Assembly: GCA_910584495.1 (NCBI GenBank)
Contig: CAJUAR010000012.1
Location: 1-50,834, forward strand
Length of the DNA stretch: 50,834 nt
Direction of reading: 5' to 3'
DNA from: an uncultured Muribaculaceae bacterium
GTDB taxonomy: Bacteria; Bacteroidota; Bacteroidia; Bacteroidales; Muribaculaceae
The notes below the pieces were generated by a model. It ran no database searches. It was given only the letters and a program-made list of their open reading frames with translations, and was not told the origin of the DNA. Positions 1 through 8,405 of this stretch are shown in pieces. Position numbers and translations under genes: made by a program. The number at the start of each line of letters is the position of its first letter. The first letter of the stretch is position 1.

Positions 1-467
1 AGGTTGGCGATTTTCTGCTCTTTGGAGAGGACGGTGTTTTTGTCCATTTCTTCGTAGCGGATGAGGGCCGAATCAACAACAGCGGCAACGGAACCTTTCT
101 GTTTTGCGCAGAGAGAACGGGCACCGGCGATGTCGCCTTTTTCGAGGCATTTCTTCACTTCGGCAACGAATTTGGCGATGTTGCCTTTACCTTTGGCTGC
201 CGAAAGAGCGATACCGCGTTCAACAGCGAGAACGATAACAGTGAGGAAGAGTGTTTGGAGGACAGGCACGATGAAACCACCTTTGTAGACAGTGCCCCAG
301 AGGTTTTGGGGATGACCGTCTTCGTCGAAGTGCATGTCGTTACCGAACCAGAAGATGAAGAGGCAAACAGCGACGAGTGCGCAGATCACAATGACCCAGG
401 CAGCATTTTTGATGCCGGGAGCGTTCTTTTTGGCGCTTGCCTGAGCTTTAGGCTTTTGAGCTTCCAT
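1..467 (-). CDS. exbB: MotA/TolQ/ExbB proton channel family protein (partial, 5' end only)
   Basis: Reading from ATG at 467 toward base 1 gives an open frame of about 155 codons that runs off the window. The protein has a Lys/Ala-rich cytoplasmic N-terminus, a first membrane segment at about residues 23-42 (AAWVIVICALVAVCLFIFWF), an acidic loop, and a second hydrophobic stretch around residues 68-85 (FIVPVLQTLFLTVIVLAVER). A Lys/Cys-rich cytoplasmic region follows (KCLEKGDIAGARSLC), which is typical of ExbB/TolQ. The family forms the proton channel that powers TonB-dependent outer-membrane transport or Tol-Pal. ExbD and TonB genes would be expected beyond the left edge. Assignment to ExbB rather than TolQ is inferred from Bacteroidales gene order, not from anything visible here. 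Confidence 0.82.
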   Translation of the reverse strand, partial: MEAQKPKAQASAKKNAPGIKNAAWVIVICALVAVCLFIFWFGNDMHFDEDGHPQNLWGTVYKGGFIVPVLQTLFLTVIVLAVERGIALSAAKGKGNIAKFVAEVKKCLEKGDIAGARSLCAKQKGSVAAVVDSALIRYEEMDKNTVLSKEQKIAN

Positions 468-622
468 AGTGTTTAAATAGTACTGAAATAAAAAAATTGA
501 TTATTAATTAATAATGATTGTTAGTTCGTTGTGGGTGAGATATGTGCTTATGTGTCTGTTTTCGTCAATATTTTGTAACGATTTAAGGGGTAAGAGAAAT
601 CGACCATGCAATAAGTCATACG

Positions 623-653
623 CAAAATTAGCAAGTAGTTTTCAACTTGCAAA
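623..653 (-). promoter_or_regulatory. Bacteroidetes-type promoter for the ExbB-like gene
   Basis: On the minus strand TTTG (653-650) is followed after 19 nt by TAATTTTG (630-623), matching the TTTG / TAnnTTTG consensus. The transcript would carry a leader of about 150 nt before the ATG at 467. The rest of 468-760 shows no gene on either strand that I can support. Confidence 0.55.
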
Positions 654-760
654 ATATTTTGCCGTCTTTTTTCACTCCGAAGAGGCTCAGAACGTGTTTT
701 TATTCAAAAAAGACAACTACCGGGTTAAAGTTGGTTAAATATACTTTATATCTTTCAAAT

Positions 761-1822
761 TTAGACATAACCATGACGTTCGGCCACACGACTGAATGTG
801 AACAGACGGCGCATATAAAAGTCGGTGATGATATTGCACCGATGCGCCATGCCTGTTTCGAGCATGTTCCGGTCCGGTCGTAGAATTTTGTCGGCATCAT
901 ACAGTTTGCGCATGCGCGAAAAATCGCGGTGGGCGCGAATCACGGCAGCAGCATTGCGCCAGTCAAATGTAAGTACGAATTTAGCCCAGGCAACAGTGTC
1001 GAGCAGACGGCGGCGCACCAGGATACGTCCGCGGCAGTCGTCGGGCAGATTCTTATATAGCATGAGCAGGTTGTTGCGAAAGTTGAGATAGGTCTTGCGC
1101 GGATTCTCGGCCGGCAGAGAGCCACCGCCGAGGTGATAGACAGCTGCCGAAGGAACGGCACAGATGCGGGACCCCGAAAGGAGAATGCGCCAGCACAGGT
1201 CGATTTCCTCCATATGGGCAAAAAAGCGGGCATCGAGCCCTCCTGCATCGAGATAAAGCTGTCGACGAATCATCAGAGCGGCACCCGAAGCCCAAAAAAC
1301 ATCCATAGGGGTGTCGTACTGTCCCTCGTCAGGCTCGCAGCGGTCGAAAATTCGACCTCGGCAGAAAGGAAAACCGTTGCAATCGATGAAACCGCCCGCC
1401 GCACCTGCATACTCGAACATACCGGGCTTGTTGTACGAAAGTATCTTTGGCATACAAGCACCCACATCTGGGTGCTCCTCCATGAAGTCGAAGAGCTCGG
1501 TGTCCCAAGCTGGTGTCGTTGCCACATCGGAATTGAGAAGCACTACATATGGGGCCGTGCTTAGGGATATTGCCTTGTTATATCCTTCGGCAAAACCATA
1601 GTTTTTATCGAATTTCATCACCTCCACATTTGGGAAGTTTTGCTGCAGCAAAGCCAGCGAACCATCATCGCTGCCATTGTCGGCCACCACGATGCGGGCC
1701 ACCCGCTTATCGCAGTTTTCGACAACCGACGGCAGGAATTTTTCGAGCAGCTTGCGTCCGTTCCAGTTGAGAATAATTACATCTACGGGCTTTTGTCCGT
1801 CAGTCGATTTGTTGTTGTTCAT
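761..1822 (-). CDS. Glycosyltransferase family 2
   Basis: The 353-aa protein is a GT-A fold family 2 glycosyltransferase. The N-terminus has the nucleotide-binding strand VDVIILNWNGRKLLEKFLPS, then VVADNGSDDGS, and the metal-binding region VVLLNSDVAT (a variant of DxD, here NSD). Downstream FWASGAALMIRR and HMEEIDLCWRI correspond to the acceptor-site and ED region of rhamnosyltransferase-like GT2 enzymes. It probably transfers a sugar onto lipopolysaccharide or another surface glycan at the cytoplasmic face of the inner membrane. It overlaps the acyltransferase gene upstream by 23 bp and is the last gene of the long minus-strand run. The sugar and acceptor cannot be read from sequence; the adjacent dTDP-amino-sugar genes are suggestive only. 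Confidence 0.85.
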   Translation of the reverse strand: MNNNKSTDGQKPVDVIILNWNGRKLLEKFLPSVVENCDKRVARIVVADNGSDDGSLALLQQNFPNVEVMKFDKNYGFAEGYNKAISLSTAPYVVLLNSDVATTPAWDTELFDFMEEHPDVGACMPKILSYNKPGMFEYAGAAGGFIDCNGFPFCRGRIFDRCEPDEGQYDTPMDVFWASGAALMIRRQLYLDAGGLDARFFAHMEEIDLCWRILLSGSRICAVPSAAVYHLGGGSLPAENPRKTYLNFRNNLLMLYKNLPDDCRGRILVRRRLLDTVAWAKFVLTFDWRNAAAVIRAHRDFSRMRKLYDADKILRPDRNMLETGMAHRCNIITDFYMRRLFTFSRVAERHGYV

Positions 1823-2714
1823 CTTGAGATAGAACTATGGGGTATTTCCAACGTTTGTGCGTCCACAGCCATATCGAAGGCTGTCGCTGTATAGTTTTTT
1901 CGAGCATTGCAGCATAGTCGAGAGTTAGCCTGCCGCGAGGTGTTGCATAGGTGCCGTCATCGAGAAGATGAGCCACGAGTTTGTAATGTCCTCTCGCCGG
2001 TTTCTGCATATCCCAGTAGACGGCGGCAAATTTAAGTTTGCGGGCCAAAGTCTCCGTTCCGCTGATAAACGCCGTTGGACGCCCGAGGAAAGTGGTGACC
2101 ACAGTCGGGTCGCCATGGCTTTGCTTCTGGTCGCTCATAAAACCGTTGACGGTGAGCTTGCCGTCGTTTTTATAATGTATGAGGCGTCGCAATGTCTGCG
2201 ATTTAGGAATGGATACCGAGCCGAAGCGCGAGCGCACTTTCAGCATAAGACGGTCGAAAACCTTGTTGCGCAAAGGACGATAGACCTGTGTATACACTAT
2301 ATCGGGGCCTGCCGAAGTGTGGAGGGTGATTGACGGTGCCCACTCCCAATTGCCGCAGTGCGAGAAATAGACAACGATGCTCTTTCCTTGCTCCAAAAGG
2401 CTGTCGATCAGCTCGGTGTTTTCGAACTTCATGCGTTGCGAAATCTGTTTGTCGCTGATATGCAGCAGTTTGATTGTCTCAAAGATATAATCGGCAAAGT
2501 TGCGGTAGAATTTCCGCTCAATTTCGAGCCGCTCGGCCGATGTTTTTTCGGGAAAAGTCTCATCGAGATTTTTGCGGGTAACATTGCGACGATAGCGGAC
2601 AACATAGAACAGAATGAAATATACAATATCGGAAAACACATAGAGCACTCGCAGCGGCAGGAGAGCCACCAAACCGAGCAAGGCATACATTATATAATAG
2701 AGGACAGTATTCAT
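1800..2714 (-). CDS. Lysophospholipid acyltransferase family protein (LpxL/HtrB-like lipid A acyltransferase)
   Basis: The 304-aa protein has an N-terminal membrane segment (residues about 5-38) and the acyltransferase motif H119-C-G-N-W-E124 (HX4E), the catalytic His-acid pair of the LpxL/HtrB/MsbB family. The family transfers an acyl chain from acyl-ACP onto a lipid A precursor at the inner membrane. The length is normal for the family. The start lies just 3 bp after the mtaB stop and the 3' end overlaps the GT2 gene, so the genes are probably co-transcribed. The neighbouring surface-glycan genes fit a lipopolysaccharide role. Which lipid A position it acylates is not visible; an ornithine-lipid-type acyltransferase is a less likely alternative. 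Confidence 0.82.
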   Translation of the reverse strand: MNTVLYYIMYALLGLVALLPLRVLYVFSDIVYFILFYVVRYRRNVTRKNLDETFPEKTSAERLEIERKFYRNFADYIFETIKLLHISDKQISQRMKFENTELIDSLLEQGKSIVVYFSHCGNWEWAPSITLHTSAGPDIVYTQVYRPLRNKVFDRLMLKVRSRFGSVSIPKSQTLRRLIHYKNDGKLTVNGFMSDQKQSHGDPTVVTTFLGRPTAFISGTETLARKLKFAAVYWDMQKPARGHYKLVAHLLDDGTYATPRGRLTLDYAAMLEKTIQRQPSIWLWTHKRWKYPIVLSQDEQQQID

Positions 2715-2717
2715 GAC

Positions 2718-4037
2718 CTAAACAATTTCAGCCTGCAAGGTTTCGCCATCATCCAGCAATTCGCCAAGCCGCATGTTCACAATTTTATTATCGTATTGCG
2801 GAGGAAGCAGCGACGAAATGCGCAGATAATTATCGGTGAAGCCACCGACAGGTTTGTTGGAATGAGGATGCTCTACAAGCACCGGCCGCACAGTGCCGCA
2901 GAAACGGCGTGCGAAAGCGGCGTGCTTGACAGCACTGACAGCATGCATAATCTCCGAGCGCCGGTGTTTTTCTTCCTGCGACACCACATAGCCTATGTCG
3001 AGGGCTTTGGTGCCGGGACGTTCGGAGTAGCTGAACACATGCACATGGCTCACATCGAGACTTTCAACAAAAGCTTTGGACTCTTCGAAAAGCTGTGGTG
3101 TCTCGCCTCTTGCGCCAACAATGAGGTCTATGCCTATGAAGGCATCGGGCATTGCTGTGCGAATTGTCTCGATTTTGGTGCGGAAGAAGGCAGTGTCGTA
3201 GCGGCGGCGCATGGTGCGGAGCACCTCGTCGGCACCACACTGCAGGGGCACATGGAAATGAGGCATAAAAGCTCGCGAAGCTGCCACAAAGTCAATAATT
3301 TCATCGGTAAGAAGATTTGGCTCAATCGACGAAATGCGAAAACGGTCGATACCTTCCACTTTGTCCAAAGCCCGGCAAAGATCAAGGAAACTATCTTCGC
3401 GACCATGACCGAAATCGCCGATGTTGACACCTGTCAGCACAATTTCGCGACCTCCGGCACGAGCTGCAGCTTGTGCCTGGTCAACTATTTCTTCGATGCT
3501 TCCCGAGCGCGAACGGCCACGGGCACGGGGAATTGTGCAGTAGCTGCACCAGTAGTCGCATCCATCCTGCACTTTGAGAAAGAAACGAGTGCGGTCGCCC
3601 CGCGAGCAGGAAGGCATGAATGAGCGTAGGTCCTTGGCCGGCACCACAGCATCGCCGCAGTATTCGCCGCGCACAAGCTGCTCGGCCACGTCGGCAAGCA
3701 GAAGTTTGTCGTTGATGCCGACAACAGCCTTCACACCTTCGATGGCAGCCACTTCGGCTGGTTTCAGCTGGGCATAACAGCCCGTGACAAGGATTGCTGC
3801 CCGGGGGTAGCGGCGATAAAAGCTGCGGAGTGTGCTTCGGCACTTGCGGTCGGCCTCGGCAGTAACGCTGCACGAGTTGACCACAATAATATCGGGTTCT
3901 TCATTTTTCTCTACCGGTCTGTGGCCGCGAGCAGCAAAAATATCGGCCACAGAGGCTGTTTCGGCAAAATTGAGTTTACATCCAAAGGTGTGGTAAAGAA
4001 CCTTGAACGATTGATTGTCGGTCAATACAGGGGTCAT
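2718..4037 (-). CDS. mtaB: tRNA (N6-L-threonylcarbamoyladenosine(37)-C2)-methylthiotransferase MtaB
   Basis: I start this gene at the ATG at 4037, which overlaps the upstream stop as ATGA; a longer frame to 4175 would only add residues encoded inside the upstream gene. The 439-aa product has the N-terminal UPF0004 domain with its three cluster cysteines (FGCKLN, NSCSVT, TGCYAQ), a radical-SAM domain with CDYWCSYC (CxxxCxxC), and a C-terminal TRAM-like RNA-binding region. MtaB inserts a methylthio group into ct6A/t6A at position 37 of ANN-decoding tRNAs, using SAM and two iron-sulfur clusters. The FGCKLN form and the length favour MtaB over MiaB or RimO. It is a housekeeping gene embedded among cell-envelope genes. 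Confidence 0.9.
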   Translation of the reverse strand: MTPVLTDNQSFKVLYHTFGCKLNFAETASVADIFAARGHRPVEKNEEPDIIVVNSCSVTAEADRKCRSTLRSFYRRYPRAAILVTGCYAQLKPAEVAAIEGVKAVVGINDKLLLADVAEQLVRGEYCGDAVVPAKDLRSFMPSCSRGDRTRFFLKVQDGCDYWCSYCTIPRARGRSRSGSIEEIVDQAQAAARAGGREIVLTGVNIGDFGHGREDSFLDLCRALDKVEGIDRFRISSIEPNLLTDEIIDFVAASRAFMPHFHVPLQCGADEVLRTMRRRYDTAFFRTKIETIRTAMPDAFIGIDLIVGARGETPQLFEESKAFVESLDVSHVHVFSYSERPGTKALDIGYVVSQEEKHRRSEIMHAVSAVKHAAFARRFCGTVRPVLVEHPHSNKPVGGFTDNYLRISSLLPPQYDNKIVNMRLGELLDDGETLQAEIV

Positions 4038-5161
4038 AGGCTGTAGTTGTTGATAATTTCTGCAATATGCCGTGCATCGTCGCGCGAAGTACATGACGAT
4101 ACCGGAAGACTCACCACCTCTTGGGCAATACGGCAGGTCAGAGGAAGGTCGAGGTGCGAATAATGGCTGTAGCACGGTTGCAGATGCGGAGGCACGGCAT
4201 AGTGAATGTCATAACCCACGCCGTTATCGGCCAGATGGCGCAAAAAGTCGGAACGGTGTGAAGTTCTCACAACATACTGGTGCCAGACAGCAAGGTCAGG
4301 ACTGTCGACGAGAGGTTTGACAATCAAGGGATTGACGATGTTATGATTGTAGTCGGCTGCAAGTTGCCGGCGACGTGCGGTTTCATCGGCCAAATATTTG
4401 ATTTTGACACTAAGGAAGGCAGCCTGAAGAGGGTCGAGACGGCAGTTATATCCTTTATATATATTGTGATAGCGACGGTCGGAGCCATAGTTGGCCAGCG
4501 CACGCACTGTTGCGGCGAGCTCGCGGTCGTGGGTCGTAACAGCTCCGGCATCGCCCAATGCTCCAAGGTTTTTGGTGGGATAGAAACTGAAGGCGGCAGC
4601 ATGGCCGAGCGAGCCGGTTGTGACAGTGCCCCACGGCGATGGCTCGGAAGCCCGGGCATCTATAGCCTGGGCGTTGTCTTCGACAAGCAGAAGTCCGTGG
4701 CGCTCTACAACATCGGCCAGCACATGGTCGTAGCATGCGCGGCCATAGAGATGCACGGTCAGCACAGCTTTTGTGCGCTGCCCCAAATGTTTTTCAATCA
4801 GTGTCGTATCGAGGTTTAACGTTTGCTCGTCGGGCTCGACAAAGACCGGCACAAGGCCGGCATCGGTAATGGCCAGTACCGAGGCCACATAGGTGTTGGC
4901 AGGCACAATCACCTCGTCGCCGGGCTGCAAACGTCCAAGTTCAATATATGCCTTGAAAATGAGACGCAGGGCATCGAGGCCGTTGCTCACGCCAACAGCA
5001 AAAGTCACATTGCATAGCTCACACAAAGCAGCCTCGAACTCCTCGTTTTCTTGACCACCGACATATCGTCCTGAAGCCACCACACGTGCAGCAGCAGCTT
5101 GCAGTTCGCCCATAAAAGGCTTATTGACAGCTTCAAGATCGAGGAATGGATATTGGTTCAT
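4034..5161 (-). CDS. fdtB: DegT/DnrJ/EryC1/StrS sugar aminotransferase (FdtB/QdtB-like, dTDP-3-oxo-hexose transaminase)
   Basis: The 375-aa protein is a PLP-dependent sugar aminotransferase. Lys197 in FYPTKNLGALGDAG is the expected Schiff-base lysine and Asp162 (LVEDNAQAIDA) contacts the pyridine nitrogen. N-terminal VGVSNGLDALRL and VPANTYVAS are family signatures. It follows a 3,4-ketoisomerase gene with an ATGA overlap, so the likely substrate is dTDP-3-oxo-6-deoxyhexose. The product would be dTDP-3-amino-3,6-dideoxy-galactose (Fuc3N) or -glucose (Qui3N). FdtB and QdtB differ in substrate stereochemistry, which I cannot resolve by eye. No acetyltransferase (FdtC/QdtC) lies in this operon. 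Confidence 0.82.
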   Translation of the reverse strand: MNQYPFLDLEAVNKPFMGELQAAAARVVASGRYVGGQENEEFEAALCELCNVTFAVGVSNGLDALRLIFKAYIELGRLQPGDEVIVPANTYVASVLAITDAGLVPVFVEPDEQTLNLDTTLIEKHLGQRTKAVLTVHLYGRACYDHVLADVVERHGLLLVEDNAQAIDARASEPSPWGTVTTGSLGHAAAFSFYPTKNLGALGDAGAVTTHDRELAATVRALANYGSDRRYHNIYKGYNCRLDPLQAAFLSVKIKYLADETARRRQLAADYNHNIVNPLIVKPLVDSPDLAVWHQYVVRTSHRSDFLRHLADNGVGYDIHYAVPPHLQPCYSHYSHLDLPLTCRIAQEVVSLPVSSCTSRDDARHIAEIINNYSL

Positions 5162-5568
5162 GCTTTGAGGCTCAAAAAGTCATCGTAATCACGGATATAA
5201 TCGTCTTCGCTGTAGGGCACAGAACTGAGAACCATCAGCACCGAGCCGGAGGAAAAATTGTCCATCGTGCGCCAGTAGCCCGGAGGCATGTATAAACCCT
5301 GGAAAGGACGGTTGAGCAGAAATTCGCTCCTTTCGCGTCCGTCGAAAAGCTTGACAGTGAGACTTCCAGAAAGAGCAATTAGTATTTCTTGTCCCTGTCG
5401 GTGGGCATGACCGCCGCGAGCCTCACCTGCCGGAACGTCATATATCCAATAGACACGTTCAATCTTGAACGGCATAAGCCCATCGGTGTTTTCGACAAAG
5501 GTGAGATTGCCGCGAGGATCGTAGATTCGCGGCAACTCTATTATGCGTGCTTTTTCTTTATTCTCCAT
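5158..5568 (-). CDS. fdtA: Sugar 3,4-ketoisomerase, cupin WxcM-like (FdtA/QdtA family)
   Basis: The 136-aa protein starts at the ATG at 5568; a longer frame to 5688 lies entirely inside rmlA. It is a single-domain cupin: IYDPRGNLTFVEN, then RGGHAHR at 51-57 with the His residues used for catalysis, EILIALSGSL, and PPGYWRTMDNFS. The family converts dTDP-4-oxo-6-deoxyglucose to the 3-oxo sugar, feeding the aminotransferase downstream. The start overlaps the rmlA stop by 11 bp and the end overlaps the aminotransferase start (ATGA), so these genes are translationally coupled. FdtA (galacto product) versus QdtA (gluco product) is undecided. Confidence 0.85.
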   Translation of the reverse strand: MENKEKARIIELPRIYDPRGNLTFVENTDGLMPFKIERVYWIYDVPAGEARGGHAHRQGQEILIALSGSLTVKLFDGRERSEFLLNRPFQGLYMPPGYWRTMDNFSSGSVLMVLSSVPYSEDDYIRDYDDFLSLKA

Positions 5569-6433
5569 CGGCAAGGCGTTTGAGATATTGGCCGTAATGA
5601 GTAGAACAAAGAGGTGCGGCAAGTGCGGCAAGTGCGTCACGGCCAATGAATCCCCGGCGGAAGGCCACCTCCTCGGGCGAGGCCACAAGAAGGCCTTGAC
5701 GTTTTTCGATGGCTTCGATAAAAGCCGATGCCTCCATCATCGAATCGATGGTGCCGGTGTCGAGCCATGCAAAGCCACGGCCAAAACGTTCAACCGACAG
5801 ACACCCTGCATTTAGATAATGCTCGTTGACAGAGGTGATTTCGAGCTCGCCACGCGCCGAGGGCACAACATTCTCGGCCACTTTCCAAGAACCTGACGGG
5901 TAGAAATATAGACCGGTAACAGCAAGGTTGCTTTTAGGTTTCGCCGGCTTTTCCTCAATGCTTAGGGCTGCGCCCTGCTCGTCGACAGCCACCACACCAT
6001 AGCGCGACGGGTTCTGCACAGGATAGGCAAAGACACTTGCCCTGCCCTGCGCGGCATTGCGGCGGGCGTTTTGGAGCATGCCCGTAAAACCCTGGCCATA
6101 AAATATGTTGTCGCCCAGCACCATGCACACGGCATCATTGCCCATAAAATCCTTGCCTATTGTCAGAGCTTGAGCAAGGCCTTGTGGCTGCGCTTGCTCG
6201 GCATAGCTGATTTTCAACCCCCATTTGCTTCCGTCGCCCAGCAGACGCCGGAACTGTGGCAAATCAACGGGCGTGCTTATGAGCAGTATTTCGCGGATGT
6301 CGGCAAGCATGAGCACTGTCAGCGGATAGTAAATCATTGGCTTGTCGTAGATTGGCATCAGCTGCTTGCTGATGCCCAGTGTGATGGGATAGAGACGGGA
6401 GCCGGAGCCGCCGGCAAGAATTATTCCTTTCAT
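5558..6433 (-). CDS. rmlA: Glucose-1-phosphate thymidylyltransferase
   Basis: The 291-aa protein begins with the nucleotidyltransferase signature MKGIILAGGSGSRLYPITLG and has KQLMPIYDKPMIYYPL and VLGDNIFYG, whose Asp108 binds Mg. RmlA (RfbA) makes dTDP-glucose from dTTP and glucose-1-phosphate in the cytoplasm, the entry step for deoxysugars. Length is normal for the long RmlA form. The ATG shares its A with the TGA of rmlB (TGATG), indicating translational coupling. The region encoding AALAALAAP contains a short 9-bp repetition of no obvious significance. Confidence 0.95.
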   Translation of the reverse strand: MKGIILAGGSGSRLYPITLGISKQLMPIYDKPMIYYPLTVLMLADIREILLISTPVDLPQFRRLLGDGSKWGLKISYAEQAQPQGLAQALTIGKDFMGNDAVCMVLGDNIFYGQGFTGMLQNARRNAAQGRASVFAYPVQNPSRYGVVAVDEQGAALSIEEKPAKPKSNLAVTGLYFYPSGSWKVAENVVPSARGELEITSVNEHYLNAGCLSVERFGRGFAWLDTGTIDSMMEASAFIEAIEKRQGLLVASPEEVAFRRGFIGRDALAALAAPLCSTHYGQYLKRLADGE

Positions 6434-7566
6434 CAGCTGCGGTTTGAGTACATTTGTTTGTAATATTCACGATAACTGCCGTTGACAATATTCTCCACCC
6501 ATAGGCGATTGTCTATATACCATTTTACAGTTTGGCGCAAACCGCTGTCGAGAGGCACCCGGGGACGCCATCCCAATTCGGAGATAGCCTTGCGTGCATC
6601 AATGGCATAGCGGCGGTCGTGCCCCGGACGGTCGGCGACATATTCAATCACCTTTTCGGCATCTATATGGCGGTCAAGAAGTCGGGCTGTTTCGTCGATG
6701 ATCAGGCGAACAAGGTCGATGTTCTGCATTTCGCCATAGCCACCGAAATTATAGATTTCGCCGGCGCGTCCATGAAGAGCCGTAGCCAGCACGCCCTCGC
6801 AATGGTCGTCGACATGGATCCAGTCGCGCACATTGAGGCCGCGGCCATAGACAGGAATCGGACGATTCTCGACAAGGTTGTTGACAACCAGCGGGATGAG
6901 TTTTTCGGGAAACTGCCGGGGGCCATAGTTGTTGCTGCAGCGTGTGATGCACACCGGCATGCCGAAAGTGCGGAAGTAACTGAGCACCAAGAAATCGGCC
7001 GATGCTTTCGAAGCCGAATAGGGCGATGACGGACGCAGGGGAGTGGCCTCTCTGAAGGCTTCGTCGCCGTATTCATAGACCTCGCGGCCAAGGATGCGGG
7101 TCATTTCATCGTTAGGGCGTCGGCTGTCGATGGGCAGATCGCCATAGACCTCGTCGGTGCTTATGTGCACAAACTTTTTCAATGTCGGCTCCCGGCCTTC
7201 GGATTTCTGAGTGTTAAGTTGACAGCGTGCGCACTCCAGGAGATTGAGAGTGCCTGCAACATTTGTGCTGACAAAGGGCCTCGGCCCCGTCACACTGCGG
7301 TCGACATGTGTCTCGGCAGCAAAATTTATGATATACTCCGGGCGGAGCTCCGCAAACAGGCTTTCGACCAGCTGCTGGTCGTTGATATCGCCCCGGACAA
7401 AGCGCACGGTTCCGCTGTCGACCAAATCTTGAATCGAAGCCGGATTACCGGCATATGTCAAGGCATCAAGCACCACAATCTGCGATGCATCACCGTTCAG
7501 GGCAAGCTTGCGAACAAAGTTGGAACCAATGAATCCGGCACCGCCGGTGACGAGAAAACGTGCCAT
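6433..7566 (-). CDS. rmlB: dTDP-glucose 4,6-dehydratase
   Basis: The 377-aa protein is an extended short-chain dehydrogenase. It has the NAD-binding loop GGAGFIGSN (residues 8-16), the catalytic STDEVYG (Thr137, Asp138, Glu139) and the YSASK pair (Tyr183, Lys187). RmlB converts dTDP-glucose to dTDP-4-oxo-6-deoxyglucose. The usual partners of rhamnose synthesis, rmlC and rmlD, are absent here; instead rmlA, a 3,4-ketoisomerase and an aminotransferase follow, pointing to a 3-amino sugar. The start is 5 bp downstream of the stop of the lipoprotein gene. Confidence 0.95.
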   Translation of the reverse strand: MARFLVTGGAGFIGSNFVRKLALNGDASQIVVLDALTYAGNPASIQDLVDSGTVRFVRGDINDQQLVESLFAELRPEYIINFAAETHVDRSVTGPRPFVSTNVAGTLNLLECARCQLNTQKSEGREPTLKKFVHISTDEVYGDLPIDSRRPNDEMTRILGREVYEYGDEAFREATPLRPSSPYSASKASADFLVLSYFRTFGMPVCITRCSNNYGPRQFPEKLIPLVVNNLVENRPIPVYGRGLNVRDWIHVDDHCEGVLATALHGRAGEIYNFGGYGEMQNIDLVRLIIDETARLLDRHIDAEKVIEYVADRPGHDRRYAIDARKAISELGWRPRVPLDSGLRQTVKWYIDNRLWVENIVNGSYREYYKQMYSNRS

Positions 7567-7571
7567 GATGT

Positions 7572-8405
7572 TCAGTTATTATTTTCGACAGGAAAATTGG
7601 CAAGCTGGTCGCGGGCAGTGGAAAGCATACGTTCATATTTCTCGCGTTTCACTTTTGCCACATACAGGGCCTGAAGTGCGCTGCCATAGTTATAACAGTC
7701 GGTAAGTTCTTGATATAGTTTTTTATCGAGTTTGATTTCGGTGTTGCCATGAGAACCGCAGAGCACCACCTTCGAGGCCCCCGGATGAGCAACAAGCCAC
7801 TGTCCTACTCCTTGCAAGTCTTCGGGATTGAAACTTGCCGATTCGCACCCCTCTACCCTTACAACCCGGGCTGGCGAGATTGCCGCTGAGCCAATGCTCT
7901 CGGCACCATCGCGGAAGTCGATGGCACTCAGCCCTATGGCTTTGCCCTGCACATTGGCCACGATATAAAAATGCCCTTGGTCGGACACTCGTCCCTGAAT
8001 GCCGGTGGCTGTCATCACTTTGTCGGAAGTGCCCTCGGGCAGGTAATAGCCTTCGAGCCCCACACTGCTGTCGACATGGCGAAAAGCACCCTTCAGCCCG
8101 TCGACCGCCAACTGAGCCTGTGCAAGTGCAGCATCACCGGCAGCTATGCTGTCCTGCGCCATGCCTTCCATGGCTTGTGCACGCAGACGCAGAGCCTGAC
8201 GGCGCACTTCCACCTGCTTGGGGTAGCGGCTGTTAAGGGTGTCGAGAAGCACCATGGCTCCCGAAAAATTGCGGGCCGCGATTGCTTCGCTGCTTTGTGC
8301 TACAAGCTCCTCGGCTCCTTTGCGGTCCTTATCTGAGCATGCTCCCAAAGCAAGTGATGCTCCCAAAATGGCAGCAAGGGCTATTTTATTAATTGCGTTG
8401 TACAT
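7572..8405 (-). CDS. Predicted lipoprotein of unknown function
   Basis: I use the ATG at 8405; one at 8414 is also possible. The protein (277 aa from this start) has a lipoprotein leader IALAAILGASLALGAC, with the lipid-bearing Cys in LGAC. After it comes an alpha-helical segment rich in Ala/Gln/Glu (about residues 25-105, possibly TPR-like: YPKQVEVRRQALRLRAQAMEG). A beta-rich middle follows (GHFYIVANVQGKAIGLSAIDFRDG) and then a Lys/Glu-rich C-terminal helix. I do not recognise a named family. It overlaps the end of relA by 17 bp and sits directly before rmlB, so it belongs to the same transcript. Anchoring in the inner or outer membrane facing the periplasm is inferred from the leader. Confidence 0.75.
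   Translation of the reverse strand: MYNAINKIALAAILGASLALGACSDKDRKGAEELVAQSSEAIAARNFSGAMVLLDTLNSRYPKQVEVRRQALRLRAQAMEGMAQDSIAAGDAALAQAQLAVDGLKGAFRHVDSSVGLEGYYLPEGTSDKVMTATGIQGRVSDQGHFYIVANVQGKAIGLSAIDFRDGAESIGSAAISPARVVRVEGCESASFNPEDLQGVGQWLVAHPGASKVVLCGSHGNTEIKLDKKLYQELTDCYNYGSALQALYVAKVKREKYERMLSTARDQLANFPVENNN

Noticed and set aside
2358..3623. Open frame of 421 codons on the plus strand
   Set aside because: Antisense to the mtaB and LpxL-like genes, whose motifs are complete; the product looks like random translation rich in His and Cys.
4038..4175. Longer N-terminus of MtaB (46 extra residues)
   Set aside because: These codons lie inside the aminotransferase gene and the shorter form starts at an ATGA overlap with the family's conserved N-terminus.
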